DNA of 64,000 bases from Gordonia rhizosphera NBRC 16068 (GTDB taxonomy: Bacteria; Actinomycetota; Actinomycetes; Mycobacteriales; Mycobacteriaceae), in contig NZ_BAHC01000102.1 in the NCBI RefSeq assembly GCF_000298195.1, positions 1-64,000 on the forward strand, given 5' to 3'. Positions 38,516 through 48,640 of the stretch are shown piece by piece. Numbering within the stretch: position 1 is the first letter of the stretch; every line of letters starts with the position of its first letter. A model generated the notes under the pieces. The model did no database searches. It was not told where the DNA came from and was given only the letters and a program-made list of their open reading frames with translations. Made by a program: the position numbers and the translations under genes.

Positions 38516-40131
38516 CCGCCCGCCGTCGTCGGGGCGCGACGCATGTGCCCCTCGACGCCGTCGTCGTCGGGGCCGGCCACAACGGCCTCGTCGCCGCCGC
38601 CTACCTGGCCCGCGCGGGACGATCGGTGCGCGTCGTCGAACGCGACACAGTACCCGGCGGGGCGGTCTCCACCATCGAGCGCTTCCCCGGCTACCGCGTG
38701 GACCGCGGATCGTCGGCGCACCTGATGATCCGTCACTCCCCCGTGCTCGACGAGTTGTCGCTCACCGACCACGGGTTGCGTTACCTCGACTGCGATCCGT
38801 GGGCCTTCAGTCCGGCGACCGAGGACACCGCGCCGATCGTGTTCCGCACCGACCTCGACGCCACCTGCGCGTCCATCGAACGCGCGGTCGGGTCCGCCGA
38901 CGCCGAGGCCTACCGCCGGTTCGTACAGGTGTGGCGCCCCCGCGCCCGTGCGGTCATGCGCTCGTTCTACGCCCCGGCCGCACCCGCACGGTTCGCCACC
39001 GCGTTCACCGGCCTGACCGACACCGCCACGACCGCGCGCACCGGCCCCGTCGGTCGACGGACCGGCGCGATGCTGTCGCTGACCCAGGAATTGATGTCCT
39101 CGGGGGATGCGCTGCTCGACCGCTGGTTCGACTCCGAGCCACTCAAGGCGGCGCTGGCCTGGTTCGGCGCCCAGTCCGGGCCGCCGATGAACGCGCCGGG
39201 TACCGCACCCATGATCGGTTTCGCCGCCCTGCAGCACGACATCCCGCCCGGCCGCGCGGTCGGCGGCAGCGGCGCGCTGACCGAAGCCCTGATCAGCCGA
39301 CTCACCGCCGACGGCGGCGAGGTCCTGCTCGAACGTCCGGCGACCGCCATCACCCGCTGCGGCGACCACTGGCGGGTGGACACCGCCGACGGGACCGGGC
39401 ACTGCGCCACCCGGGTGATCGCCGCCTGCCACATCCTCACCACGCTGCAGCTGCTGGCCGCCGGCGGCCATGATCGACAACTGATCGACCGGTGGCGCTC
39501 GCAGATCGCACTCGGAGACGGCATCGGGATGGCCGTTCGTCTCGGTACGGACGCCCTGCCGGCCTATCGCGACCTGCCGTCGGACCTCCCATCCCACGGC
39601 GTGCACTCGGCGCTGGGACTGCTCGTCACCGACCGCGCCCAGCTGCGCCGCGCGCAGGCCGCCGCATCGGTCGGCGACCTGCCCGCCCGGCCGGCCTGCG
39701 TCGCGATGAGTTTCTCGGCGATCGACCCGACGCTGGCGCCGGATGGCAAACACCTGGTCACCGTGTGGGCGCAGTGGCATCCCTCCCGTCTGTCCGGTGA
39801 GCGGAGCTGGCGCGATGCGGCACCGGAGGCGGCAGAGGCGATCCGAGCCGAGATGGATCGCCACGCCCCGGGTTTCAGCGCGCACATCGAACACAGCCAC
39901 ATTCAGACGCCCGACGACCTCGCCGACGAACTCGGTCTACTCGGCGGCAACATCATGCATGTGGAGATGAGCATCGACCAGATGTTCTTCTGGCGGCCAC
40001 ATCCCGATCTGTCGGGGCACCGGGTGCCGGGCGCCGACGGCCTCCTGCTCGCCGGGGCCTCGACGCATCCCGGCGGCGGGGTGACGGGTGCCAGCGGCCG
40101 TATCGCCGCGCACCTGGCCCTTCGACGATGA
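38512..40131 (+). CDS. Phytoene-dehydrogenase-like FAD oxidoreductase
   Basis: A 539-residue flavoprotein of the CrtI/PYROXD2-like superfamily. It has the FAD motif VVVGAGHNGLVAAAYLARAG (residues 18-37), the GGAVSTIERFPGYRVDRGSS block, an inner GGSGALTEALI segment and the C-terminal GASTHPGGGVTGASGRIAAH that closes the FAD site. It is of the NAD(P)/FAD group that includes carotenoid desaturases but also amine oxidases, and its distance from true CrtI leaves the substrate open. The start overlaps the GNAT stop by 4 bases, so both are probably cotranscribed. Confidence 0.85.
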   Translation: MTARRRRGATHVPLDAVVVGAGHNGLVAAAYLARAGRSVRVVERDTVPGGAVSTIERFPGYRVDRGSSAHLMIRHSPVLDELSLTDHGLRYLDCDPWAFSPATEDTAPIVFRTDLDATCASIERAVGSADAEAYRRFVQVWRPRARAVMRSFYAPAAPARFATAFTGLTDTATTARTGPVGRRTGAMLSLTQELMSSGDALLDRWFDSEPLKAALAWFGAQSGPPMNAPGTAPMIGFAALQHDIPPGRAVGGSGALTEALISRLTADGGEVLLERPATAITRCGDHWRVDTADGTGHCATRVIAACHILTTLQLLAAGGHDRQLIDRWRSQIALGDGIGMAVRLGTDALPAYRDLPSDLPSHGVHSALGLLVTDRAQLRRAQAAASVGDLPARPACVAMSFSAIDPTLAPDGKHLVTVWAQWHPSRLSGERSWRDAAPEAAEAIRAEMDRHAPGFSAHIEHSHIQTPDDLADELGLLGGNIMHVEMSIDQMFFWRPHPDLSGHRVPGADGLLLAGASTHPGGGVTGASGRIAAHLALRR

Positions 40132-40174
40132 TCCCGGGTGCGTCGGCCGCGGCCGACCGGCGACGTCTGGCACG

Positions 40175-40933
40175 ATGAGCAACGTGCGCTCGTCATCCCG
40201 TTGGTCCGCGATCCTGATGCTGCTGTCGCTGGCGGCCATGACCCCCCTGCTCACCGGATGCCTGGAGCGGTCGACCACGGTCGGCGACCGCTACTCGGGC
40301 ACCGTCATCGTCGCGACCTCACCGGACAATCCGAGTGGGCCGCCCCAGTTCGACATCCCGGAGTCGATGGCCGCGCGTGTCGCCCTGAGCGAGTACAGCG
40401 TCGAACCCGAGGGCGACGACGCGGTCAAACGCGTCGGTACGCGAGCGGTCTTCTCCGACCTCACCGCCGGTCAGTTCGGTCAGCTCGGCGACATCGTGGC
40501 CGAGTCCTTCGGCGAGTCGGTGATGAGCATGGATCTCAAGACCGAGCGCAGCGGCGACGTCGTCCGCTTCCGCGGCAACGCCGACCTCACCGGGCTCGCA
40601 CCTGACCGCGACTTCCTCCAGCTCACCGTGACCTTCGGCGGTCCGATCACTGCCACCAACGGCGAACAGCTCGCCGACGACACGGTTCGCTGGACACCGG
40701 AACCGCGGCGGCCGTCGAACTTCAGTGCCGACGCGACCTATCCCGACCCGGCGACCGCGGCGGTCAGCAGCTGGTCGTGGTTCCTGGCGCTGGTGTGCCT
40801 GATCGCGGTGCTGGCGGTGGCGCGTCTGGCCTGGTCCAAGCGCGACCGCGGCCCGCGGCCCGGTCGTCCGCGGCGCCCCGCGCCGACCGACAGCAATACC
40901 CGGTCGCGTGAGACCTCCGAGACCGGCAGCTGA
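40175..40933 (+). CDS. lppM: LppM-family lipoprotein
   Basis: A 252-residue lipoprotein: signal peptide with lipobox LLTGC (lipid cysteine C29), the LppM domain with a leading VGDRYSGTVIVAT-type strand, and a C-terminal membrane helix at about residues 203-223 followed by a basic tail. In M. tuberculosis LppM is linked to phagosome manipulation. The gene keeps the position of Rv2171 beside the divergent MetF-like/idsA2 pair. Its end abuts the end of the convergent MetF-like gene with no gap. Confidence 0.85.
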   Translation: MSNVRSSSRWSAILMLLSLAAMTPLLTGCLERSTTVGDRYSGTVIVATSPDNPSGPPQFDIPESMAARVALSEYSVEPEGDDAVKRVGTRAVFSDLTAGQFGQLGDIVAESFGESVMSMDLKTERSGDVVRFRGNADLTGLAPDRDFLQLTVTFGGPITATNGEQLADDTVRWTPEPRRPSNFSADATYPDPATAAVSSWSWFLALVCLIAVLAVARLAWSKRDRGPRPGRPRRPAPTDSNTRSRETSETGS

Positions 40934-41902
40934 TCAGGAGGCCGGGGTTGCCGTCGCCGCCGGCATCGCCGACCTGACGTCCACACCGAGGCGTTCGAGG
41001 ACCTCGCTGGTCGCCTTCGCGAAGTTGAGACTGCAGAAGTGCAGACACGGCACACCCTCGGCGACCAGGCGCTGCGCCATCTCGGTGGCGAAGTCGATAC
41101 CCACGGCGCGGACCGCCTCGCGGTTCTCCTGGGGTCCGTCACCCGCGGCCACCGCGAACCGTTGCTGGACGTCGTCGGGGATCACCGATCCGGACAACTC
41201 GGCCATGCGCCGCACCGTCGCCAGCGACGTGATCGGCATCAACCCCGGGATGAGCGGTTTCGCACCCTGTTCGGGGTCGGCCGCCACCAGCCGGTCGCGC
41301 AGTCGCAGGTAGTGCTCGACGTCGAAGAACATCTGGGTGATCGAGTACTCGGCGCCGGCGCGCAGCTTGTTGACCAGCGCCCGGGTGTCGTGTTCGAGGT
41401 CGGGGGCACGGTGATGTCCCTCCGGGAACGAGGCGACACCGACGTGGAAGTCACCCAGCTCGCGGATCAACCGGACCAGATCCTCGGCGTATTCGACGCC
41501 GTCGGGGTGTTTGATCCACTCGCCGAGCGGATTGCCCGGGGGGTCACCGCGCAGCGCGAGGAGGTTGGTGATCCCCTGGTCGGCGTAGGCGCCCACCAGG
41601 GCGCGCAGTTCGTCGACGCTGTGGTTGACGGCGGTGAGATGGGCCACCGGCAGCAGGGTGGTCTGGGCCGCGAGTTCTCCGGTGATGCGCACGGTGCGAT
41701 CGCGGGTCGACCCGCCCGCACCGTAGGTCATGGACACGAAGGCGGGGCCGAGGCGTTCGAAGGTACGCACCGCACGCCACAGTCGGGCCTCGGCCTCGGC
41801 GTCCTTGGGTGGGAAGAACTCCACCGAGAACGGAACCGGACCATGGTGCGGTGCGGACAGCCGATCGACGATCGTCGGGGCCGGGGTCGCAGATGAGATC
41901 AC
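40934..41902 (-). CDS. MetF-type methylenetetrahydrofolate reductase
   Basis: A 322-residue protein of the MetF family that reduces 5,10-methylene-THF to 5-methyl-THF. It has FSVEFFPPKD (catalytic Glu E28), FVSMTYGAGGSTRDRT, VAHLTAVNHSVDEL, LALRGDPPG and QMFFDVEHYLR. The GTG at 41902 is chosen because a TACAAT box ends exactly 6 bases before it, so the transcript appears leaderless; an in-frame GTG at 41953 would lie upstream of that promoter. Its M. tuberculosis counterpart (Rv2172c) has the same location. Confidence 0.9.
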   Translation of the reverse strand: MISSATPAPTIVDRLSAPHHGPVPFSVEFFPPKDAEAEARLWRAVRTFERLGPAFVSMTYGAGGSTRDRTVRITGELAAQTTLLPVAHLTAVNHSVDELRALVGAYADQGITNLLALRGDPPGNPLGEWIKHPDGVEYAEDLVRLIRELGDFHVGVASFPEGHHRAPDLEHDTRALVNKLRAGAEYSITQMFFDVEHYLRLRDRLVAADPEQGAKPLIPGLMPITSLATVRRMAELSGSVIPDDVQQRFAVAAGDGPQENREAVRAVGIDFATEMAQRLVAEGVPCLHFCSLNFAKATSEVLERLGVDVRSAMPAATATPAS

Positions 41903-41908
41903 CGTGAC

Positions 41909-41914
41909 ATTGTA
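41909..41914 (-). promoter_or_regulatory. -10 box of leaderless MetF-like transcript
   Basis: TACAAT on the minus strand ends 6 bases before the GTG start, so the first transcribed base would be the G of the start codon. No ribosome site is present. Confidence 0.6.
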
Positions 41915-41989
41915 CGGAGCGCGACGGCGGGCCCCACGCACCGAGGCTGGCACCGTCGATCATCGGATGGTCGGCCACCGGGCATGCCC

Positions 41990-41995
41990 TAGCCT
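41990..41995 (+). promoter_or_regulatory. -10 box of leaderless idsA2 transcript
   Basis: TAGCCT is followed by GACAGG and then the idsA2 GTG at 42002. The same 6-base spacing as the divergent MetF-like gene points to leaderless transcription from both sides of this 99-base gap. Confidence 0.55.
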
Positions 41996-42001
41996 GACAG
42001 G

Positions 42002-43102
42002 GTGACCTCCGCGCTGCCGATCCCCACCATGCTCGACGAGGTACCCGCCGCGGTCGAGTCCGCGCTCCGCGAGTTCTTCGACCACGCCGTGCCCGCGACG
42101 GCCGGGATCGATCCCCGGGTGGGTGTGGCGGCCGACATACTGCGTGACTTCGTCCTGCAGGGCGGCAAACGGGTCCGGCCGCGCTTCGCCTTCGCCGGTT
42201 GGCTCGCCGGGTCCTCGGCAACCGGTCGCGCCACCACCGCGGCGTCGGCACCCGACGCCGCCGACGCGCTGCGGATCGCCGCGGCCCTCGAACTCGTCCA
42301 GGCCTGCGCCCTGATCCACGACGACATCATCGACCGCTCCGACACGCGTCGCGGCAACGCGACCGTGCATCGGGTGTTCGAACAGCGCCATCGCCGCGAC
42401 GGATGGTCGGGCGACCCCGCTCATCACGGTCTGGCGGCGGCCATCCTCGTCGGCGACCTCGCACTGGCGTGGGCCGACGACATGGCGCTGCCCCTGCCCC
42501 AGGCGGTCGCGCGGGTATGGGCGGCTATGCGCACCGAGGTCCTCGGCGGTCAGTACCTCGACATCGTCAACGAGGCCGACGGCGACGAATCCATCGGCGC
42601 CGCCTACCGGGTGATGCGGTTCAAGACCGCCGCCTACACCGTCGCCCGCCCTCTGGAGCTGGGCGCCACGCTCGCGGGCGCGCCCGCCGGGCTGATCGAG
42701 GACCTGCGGTCGGTCGGACACGATCTCGGCATCGCGTTCCAGCTGCGCGACGACCTGCTCGGTGTGTTCGGCGATCCCGACCTCACCGGCAAACCGTCGG
42801 GCGACGACCTGGTGGCCGGCAAGCGGACCGCGTTGCTGGCGGTGGGGCTGGCGCGCGCCACCGAACGTGAGCGCGGCCTGGCCGACCGGCTGCGCGGCTA
42901 CGTCGGACATCGGTTGACCGACGCGGAACTGGGCACGGCGCGCACGATCCTGACCGACGTGGGCGCGGTCGACGAGATCGAGCAGCAGATCTCCGGGCTG
43001 CTCGACACGGCACTGAGCACGCTGCAGCGCGCCGACCTCACCGATTCGGTGCGCGACGACCTGACCGCGTTCGCCCACCGGATCGCACACCGGACGACGT
43101 GA
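42002..43102 (+). CDS. idsA2: Polyprenyl (geranylgeranyl/farnesyl) diphosphate synthase
   Basis: Chain-elongating prenyltransferase of 366 residues making a short all-trans prenyl diphosphate. It has the GGKRVRPRF block and the two Asp-rich motifs DDIID (107-111, first) and DDLLG (250-254, second), and the chain-length region before the first motif (LVQACALIH) lacks bulky aromatic residues, fitting C20 products. It may feed carotenoid or other isoprenoids. It overlaps a broken phytoene desaturase fragment by 4 bases, evidence that the locus once carried carotenoid genes. Likely leaderless GTG start. Confidence 0.92.
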   Translation: MTSALPIPTMLDEVPAAVESALREFFDHAVPATAGIDPRVGVAADILRDFVLQGGKRVRPRFAFAGWLAGSSATGRATTAASAPDAADALRIAAALELVQACALIHDDIIDRSDTRRGNATVHRVFEQRHRRDGWSGDPAHHGLAAAILVGDLALAWADDMALPLPQAVARVWAAMRTEVLGGQYLDIVNEADGDESIGAAYRVMRFKTAAYTVARPLELGATLAGAPAGLIEDLRSVGHDLGIAFQLRDDLLGVFGDPDLTGKPSGDDLVAGKRTALLAVGLARATERERGLADRLRGYVGHRLTDAELGTARTILTDVGAVDEIEQQISGLLDTALSTLQRADLTDSVRDDLTAFAHRIAHRTT

Positions 43103-43428
43103 ACCCGACGGCCCCGATCCACCCGATGAGGCCGATCCACCCGCCCGGCATCGAGGGATTGCGAATCCTGCGTGTCGCCCATCCGGGTACCTGGGCCGCC
43201 GCCGGCCTGCCCGCCGGCACACCGTTCGGTGCCGCGCACACCCGCTCCCAGACCGGTCCGCTACGCACGCCGAACCGCTGGCCTGCCACGACCAACCTCA
43301 TTCCGGCCGGTGCGGGAACGATCCCGGGTGTCGGCATCCCCCCGGTGCTGGTGTCGGGACGCCTGGCCGCCAAGCGCGTCGTCGGCGCCGTCGAATCCGG
43401 TCCGGGTCGCCGTAGGATCGGGCGGTGA
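43099..43428 (+). pseudogene. C-terminal remnant of phytoene desaturase (crtI-like)
   Basis: An open stretch of 109 codons starts at a GTG overlapping the idsA2 stop. From about codon 20 it matches only the last part of a CrtI-type desaturase: TWAAAGLPAGTPFGAAHT, SQTGPLRTPNRW and NLIPAGAGTIPGVGIPPVLV with SGRLAAKRVVG, the closing FAD-binding segment. A complete CrtI has about 500 residues with an N-terminal Rossmann motif, which is absent here. It could still be translated but cannot be an active desaturase. Its TGA overlaps the mptA-like GTG, so it may now serve only to couple translation. With the crtB relic after mptA it marks a lost carotenoid cluster. Confidence 0.78.
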
Positions 43429-44945
43429 GCATGACGTCGCGCGCCGGGTTCGGTGATCTCGTCGTCGGGTTCGTCGGTGCCGTACTGGTGTGCGTCGGCA
43501 GTTTCGGCGTCGGCGACATCGCCCGCAACAACACGGTCGCTCAGGATCTCGGGCTGTCGGCGATCACCTACGGACACGGCAAGACGTTGTTCGGCACGAT
43601 CTTCTGGGCCGGGGTGGCCGCGATGGTCATCGCGTGGATGCGGCTTGGCCGGGCAGTACGGGCCGGCGCGACCGACTCGGCCGCCGAGGCCGTGCCACCC
43701 GTCCGCATGATGCGGCTGGGCATCCTCGCCTGGGCCGCACCCCTGGCGCTCGCGGTGCCGGTCTACAGCCGCGACGTCTACGCCTATCTCGGGCAGGGTG
43801 CGGTGTTCGCGGCCGGATTCGATCCCTACGCCGACGGCCCGGCGCATCGTCCCGGGCCGCTCGTGGACAGCATGGCGCAGGTGTGGGCCACCACGACCGC
43901 GCCGTACGGGCCCTTCTTCGTCGGTGTCACCCGGGTGGTCACCACGGTCACCGGCGATCACGCCATCCTCGGTGTCTATGCGATGCGGCTGGTCCTGCTG
44001 CCCGGTCTGTTCCTGGCACTGTGGGCGATTCCGCGTCTGGCCGCGCACTTCTCGGCGTCGCCGCAGACCGGGTTGTGGCTGGCGGTGGCCAACCCGATGG
44101 TGCTGATCCATCTCGTCGCGGGCAGCCACGTGGAACTGCTGCTGATGGGTGTGTTGGTCAGCGGTGTCACGCTGGTGGTGATCGGACGGCATGTGCCGGG
44201 GCTGCTGGTGCTCGGTCTCGCGGTGTCCATCAAGGTCACCGCCGGCATCGCGATCCCCTTCGTACTGTGGATCTGGTTGTCCCACATCCGGGCCCGTCGG
44301 CCCGTGCGTCCCGTCGACGTGGCCGGTGTCCTCGCCGCGGTCGTCGGCATCACGGTCGCGGTGTTCGCGATCTGGACGCTGGTCGTCGGTCTCGGTCTGG
44401 GCTGGCTGACCGGTCTCGGCTGGGCGGACCGGATCATCAACTGGTTCACCCTGCCCACGCTGGCGGGCCACCTGGTCACCGTGGTCGCGGCGCCGTTCAC
44501 CGCGCTGAACCTGCAGCCGGTGCTGGTCGTCACGCGCACGATCGGGTCGGTGGTGCTCGCGGGCGTACTCGTGGCGCTGTGGTGGACGCATCGTCGCGAC
44601 GAACGCACCGCCATGGCCGGCATGACGTGGGCGATGGCTGCGGTGCTCGTCCTCGAACCCTCCACGCTGCCCTGGTATTACACGTGGGTGTTGTGTCTGG
44701 CGGTGGCGTTCACCCTGCCCCGTTGGGTGAACGCCACCGTCGTCGCGATCTCGACGTTCATGCTGATCGTCTTCCAACCCGACGATTCAATCCTGTTCTA
44801 CAAGCTGCCTGAGACTCTGCTCGCGACCGGGTTGTCCGCACTCGCCGCCGTCTCCCTGCTCCACCCGGACCCGTTGCGACTGCGGCGGATCGTGGACTGG
44901 TTCGGTGCTCCCGCCGAATCCGCCGGTGTGCCCGCTCGCCGGTGA
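43425..44945 (+). CDS. mptA: GT-C alpha-1,6-mannosyltransferase (MptA-like)
   Basis: A 506-residue polyprenyl-phosphomannose-dependent mannosyltransferase with about 12 membrane helices. The acidic catalytic motif of the GT-C fold is in the first outer loop, YSRDVYAYLGQG, and NPMVLIHLVAG and WYYTW follow. The best-known homologue, MptA (Rv2174), extends the alpha-1,6 mannan core of lipomannan. The genomic position (between idsA2 and Rv2175c/pknL) supports this. The GTG start overlaps the crtI relic stop; an ATG two codons later is the alternative. Confidence 0.88.
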   Translation: MSMTSRAGFGDLVVGFVGAVLVCVGSFGVGDIARNNTVAQDLGLSAITYGHGKTLFGTIFWAGVAAMVIAWMRLGRAVRAGATDSAAEAVPPVRMMRLGILAWAAPLALAVPVYSRDVYAYLGQGAVFAAGFDPYADGPAHRPGPLVDSMAQVWATTTAPYGPFFVGVTRVVTTVTGDHAILGVYAMRLVLLPGLFLALWAIPRLAAHFSASPQTGLWLAVANPMVLIHLVAGSHVELLLMGVLVSGVTLVVIGRHVPGLLVLGLAVSIKVTAGIAIPFVLWIWLSHIRARRPVRPVDVAGVLAAVVGITVAVFAIWTLVVGLGLGWLTGLGWADRIINWFTLPTLAGHLVTVVAAPFTALNLQPVLVVTRTIGSVVLAGVLVALWWTHRRDERTAMAGMTWAMAAVLVLEPSTLPWYYTWVLCLAVAFTLPRWVNATVVAISTFMLIVFQPDDSILFYKLPETLLATGLSALAAVSLLHPDPLRLRRIVDWFGAPAESAGVPARR

Positions 44946-45003
44946 GCGCCGTTGTCCGAGAAGTACGAACACATCGAACGGGGGCACGGCGGGCCCGTGA
45001 ACT

Positions 45004-45399
45004 GACCGGATCGAGGCGGCGCTGCAGCGGGCGCTCACCGATCGCACCTGGGCCGAACTCGCCGAGTACACCTACGGATCGGCGGCGGTCATCGGCATCC
45101 AGATGTTGCCGCTGCTCGGGGTACGCGCACCCGACGACGAGACGACCGCCGGGGCCGCCACTTTGGGGGAGGCACCTGATCGCGGTGACCGGGATCGGTA
45201 CCGTCGTGCGGTCGGCCCGATCATGCTGCTACCCAACCGATCCCGATGATCGATCGCGGCCGCGGCGACGATGTACGGCGACATCCTCACCGAGATCGAG
45301 CGCAGCGACGACGCTGTGCTGGACCACCGGGCGGTGGTGGGTGGGCGTCGTCGCGCCATGCGCGCGGTGCAGGGCCTGACCGGCGGCCGGCCGGACTGA
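45004..45399 (+). pseudogene. Decayed phytoene synthase (crtB) remnant
   Basis: One reading frame between mptA and the Rv2175c-like gene carries phytoene/squalene synthase segments: TWAELAEYTYGSAAVIGIQMLPLLG, then a jump over the second Asp-rich helix (the FQLTNFLRDVGEDLDRGR region is missing), then PIMLLPNRSR, an in-frame TGA at 45247-45249, and SIAAAATMYGDILTEIE to a normal-looking end at 45399. About 130 codons of the usual 300 remain and the N-terminal third is gone. The nonsense codon plus internal deletion makes it a clear pseudogene. It fills the 477-base gap after mptA. Confidence 0.8.
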
Positions 45400-45422
45400 C
45401 CCGGTCCTCGGCGCGGGAGCCG

Positions 45423-45788
45423 TCAGAAAGCCTGGGCCTGGGCGCGGCGGATCACCTCGCGGGCCGAATGTGTGTGCAGCGCATCGGCCGGATGCATCCC
45501 CAGGTCCTCCTGCGCGGTGAACAGCCAGACCATCACCTCGTCGCGCGTGTACCCACCGTCGAGCAGCACCTCGATCAGACCGACGAGATGCTTCGTGATG
45601 CCCAGATCGTCGAAGAAGACCACCGGGATCGCGGGCTGCCCGTCCCGGGACACCGCCAGGAGCTGGTGTTCGCGGATCAGGGTGCGGACCCGGTTGGACG
45701 ACACCCGCAGTCGGCGGGCGGCATCGTCCACTGTGAGCGTGTCGACTTCGGAAGGGAGCTTGTCTTCGGACAGCGGAAGTGAACCCAC
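45423..45788 (-). CDS. Rv2175c-like helix-turn-helix DNA-binding protein
   Basis: A 121-residue protein with an N-terminal winged-helix/HTH (about residues 15-60; TLTVDDAARRLRVSSNRVRTLI) and a C-terminal segment ending HSAREVIRRAQAQAF. It corresponds to M. tuberculosis Rv2175c, a DNA-binding substrate of PknL, and here too it is divergent from pknL. The N-terminal Thr residues before the HTH fit the known phosphorylation region. The GTG at 45788 is 7 bases after a TACGCT box, so it is probably leaderless. Confidence 0.9.
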   Translation of the reverse strand: MGSLPLSEDKLPSEVDTLTVDDAARRLRVSSNRVRTLIREHQLLAVSRDGQPAIPVVFFDDLGITKHLVGLIEVLLDGGYTRDEVMVWLFTAQEDLGMHPADALHTHSAREVIRRAQAQAF

Positions 45789-45795
45789 GTGGCTG

Positions 45796-45801
45796 AGCGT
45801 A
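45796..45801 (-). promoter_or_regulatory. -10 box of leaderless Rv2175c-like transcript
   Basis: TACGCT on the minus strand is followed by 7 bases and the GTG at 45788; there is no ribosome site. Confidence 0.5.
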
Positions 45802-45879
45802 CCGGCTCGCGGTCGCGATCGGTCCCGGTGTCGCGGTTGTGGTGTCGGGTCGATCCTCTGATCTCGTGGCGGCGACGGG

Positions 45880-45885
45880 TAGATT
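45880..45885 (+). promoter_or_regulatory. -10 box of leaderless pknL transcript
   Basis: TAGATT is followed by 7 bases and the GTG at 45893. Together with the minus-strand box at 45801 it forms a compact divergent promoter pair for the kinase and its substrate. Confidence 0.5.
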
Positions 45886-45892
45886 CGGCGTC

Positions 45893-47080
45893 GTGAGACC
45901 GCCCGCCGACACCCTGTTGGGTTCGACCCTCGAGGGCCGCTATCGGATCGATGCGCCGATAGCGCGTGGCGGCATGTCCGCGGTCTACGTGGGCGCCGAC
46001 CTTCGGCTGGGCCGGGCGGTGGCGATCAAGGTGATGGATGCCCGCTACAGCGGCGACCCGTCGTTCCTGCGGCGCTTCGAGTTCGAGGCACGAGCCGTCG
46101 CCGGGCTCAAACACCCCGGGCTGGTCGCCGTCTACGACCAGGGTATCGACGACGGCGTCGCGTTCCTGGTGATGGAACTCGTCGAGGGCGGCAGTCTGCG
46201 GGAGTTGTTGCGTGAGCGCGGGCCGATGCCGCCGCACGCGGTGACCGCGGTGGCCGACCCGGTACTCGGCGGGCTCGGCACCGCGCATGCAGCCGGCCTC
46301 GTGCATCGCGACGTGAAACCCGAGAACGTCCTGATCTCCGACGACGGTGAGGTCAAGGTGGCCGATTTCGGGCTGGTCCGCGCCGTCGCCGAGGCCGGCG
46401 TGACGTCGGCGAGCGTGATCCTCGGGACCGCGGCGTATCTCTCCCCCGAGCAGGTGGAGTCCGGGGAGGCCGACGCGCGCAGCGACGTCTATTCGACGGG
46501 TGTGATGATCTTCGAATTGCTCACCGGTCGAACACCTTTCCACGGCGACACGCCTCTGGCCCTGGCCTATCAGCGACTCAGCTACGACGTACCCGCACCG
46601 GGCGATGTCGTCGCCGGGGTGCCCGAGGAGTTCGACGAACTCGTGCTGCGTGCGACCGAGCGGAATCCGGCCGACCGCTACGCCGACGGTTTCGCCATGC
46701 AGCGCGCCCTGCTCGACGCGGCCGATGATCTGAACCTTCCGCCGTTCACCGTGCCCGCACCCCGGCGATCTGCCGAGCGCGAGACGATGGCTCGGATGCG
46801 TGCGGCGCACCCAGCGGGCGCCGACGCCGCCTCACCGCACCCGACCCGGGTGCAGTCACAGCCGGAGCCGATGGGGTCCGAACCCCCGCCACCACCGGTG
46901 CCACAGGACGATCTGGTCGTGGGCACCCGGCGACCGCGGGTCGTCGACGATGCGACGCGCAGCGCCGATCGACCCGGCGACAACGCCCTGCGCGCGGTGC
47001 TCTGGATCGCGCTGGTGCTGCTGTTGGCCGTCGCCATCGGCGCTGTCGCGTGGTGGGCCGGCGCCACTTATCTCAGCTGA
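45893..47080 (+). CDS. pknL: Serine/threonine protein kinase PknL
   Basis: Eukaryotic-type membrane kinase of 395 residues. It has the glycine loop ARGGMSAV (24-31), catalytic lysine K46 in VAIKVMDA, HRDVKPEN (138-145), DFG (158-160) and SPEQ, then a Pro-rich linker and a membrane helix at about 368-390. There is almost no external domain (no PASTA), unlike PknB. The start is GTG at 45893, not an upstream GTG-type codon, because of the promoter box. It is divergent from its likely substrate gene. Confidence 0.94.
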   Translation: MRPPADTLLGSTLEGRYRIDAPIARGGMSAVYVGADLRLGRAVAIKVMDARYSGDPSFLRRFEFEARAVAGLKHPGLVAVYDQGIDDGVAFLVMELVEGGSLRELLRERGPMPPHAVTAVADPVLGGLGTAHAAGLVHRDVKPENVLISDDGEVKVADFGLVRAVAEAGVTSASVILGTAAYLSPEQVESGEADARSDVYSTGVMIFELLTGRTPFHGDTPLALAYQRLSYDVPAPGDVVAGVPEEFDELVLRATERNPADRYADGFAMQRALLDAADDLNLPPFTVPAPRRSAERETMARMRAAHPAGADAASPHPTRVQSQPEPMGSEPPPPPVPQDDLVVGTRRPRVVDDATRSADRPGDNALRAVLWIALVLLLAVAIGAVAWWAGATYLS

Positions 47081-47132
47081 GCCACGCACCCCCGCCGCGC
47101 CCCGTCGCCACGCGCCGCCACCCACCCTTTTC

Positions 47133-47201
47133 GTTCTTCCCCCGCTTTTGCGGCCTTCCTCCATCTGCAAATGGGGAACGCCGCACTTGCGGAGGAAGAA
47201 C
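47133..47201. repeat. Long imperfect palindrome between convergent pknL and aroG
   Basis: The outer arms GTTCTTCCCCCGC and GCGGAGGAAGAAC pair with one mismatch. Inside, GCGGC/GCCGC, TTCC/GGAA and CCAT/ATGG continue the stem around the loop CTGCAA. The whole forms a nearly unbroken 69-base hairpin with one TTTT/ACTT bulge. It is probably a bidirectional terminator for the two convergent genes, or a small repetitive element. Confidence 0.7.
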
Positions 47202-47212
47202 CTTCGGGACGG

Positions 47213-48640
<1,428 letters not shown>

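Noticed and set aside
38512-40131. Calling this gene a true phytoene desaturase (crtI)
   Set aside because: It has the family FAD motifs but differs from CrtI in the substrate half; the nearby crtI fragment at 43099 is a much closer match.
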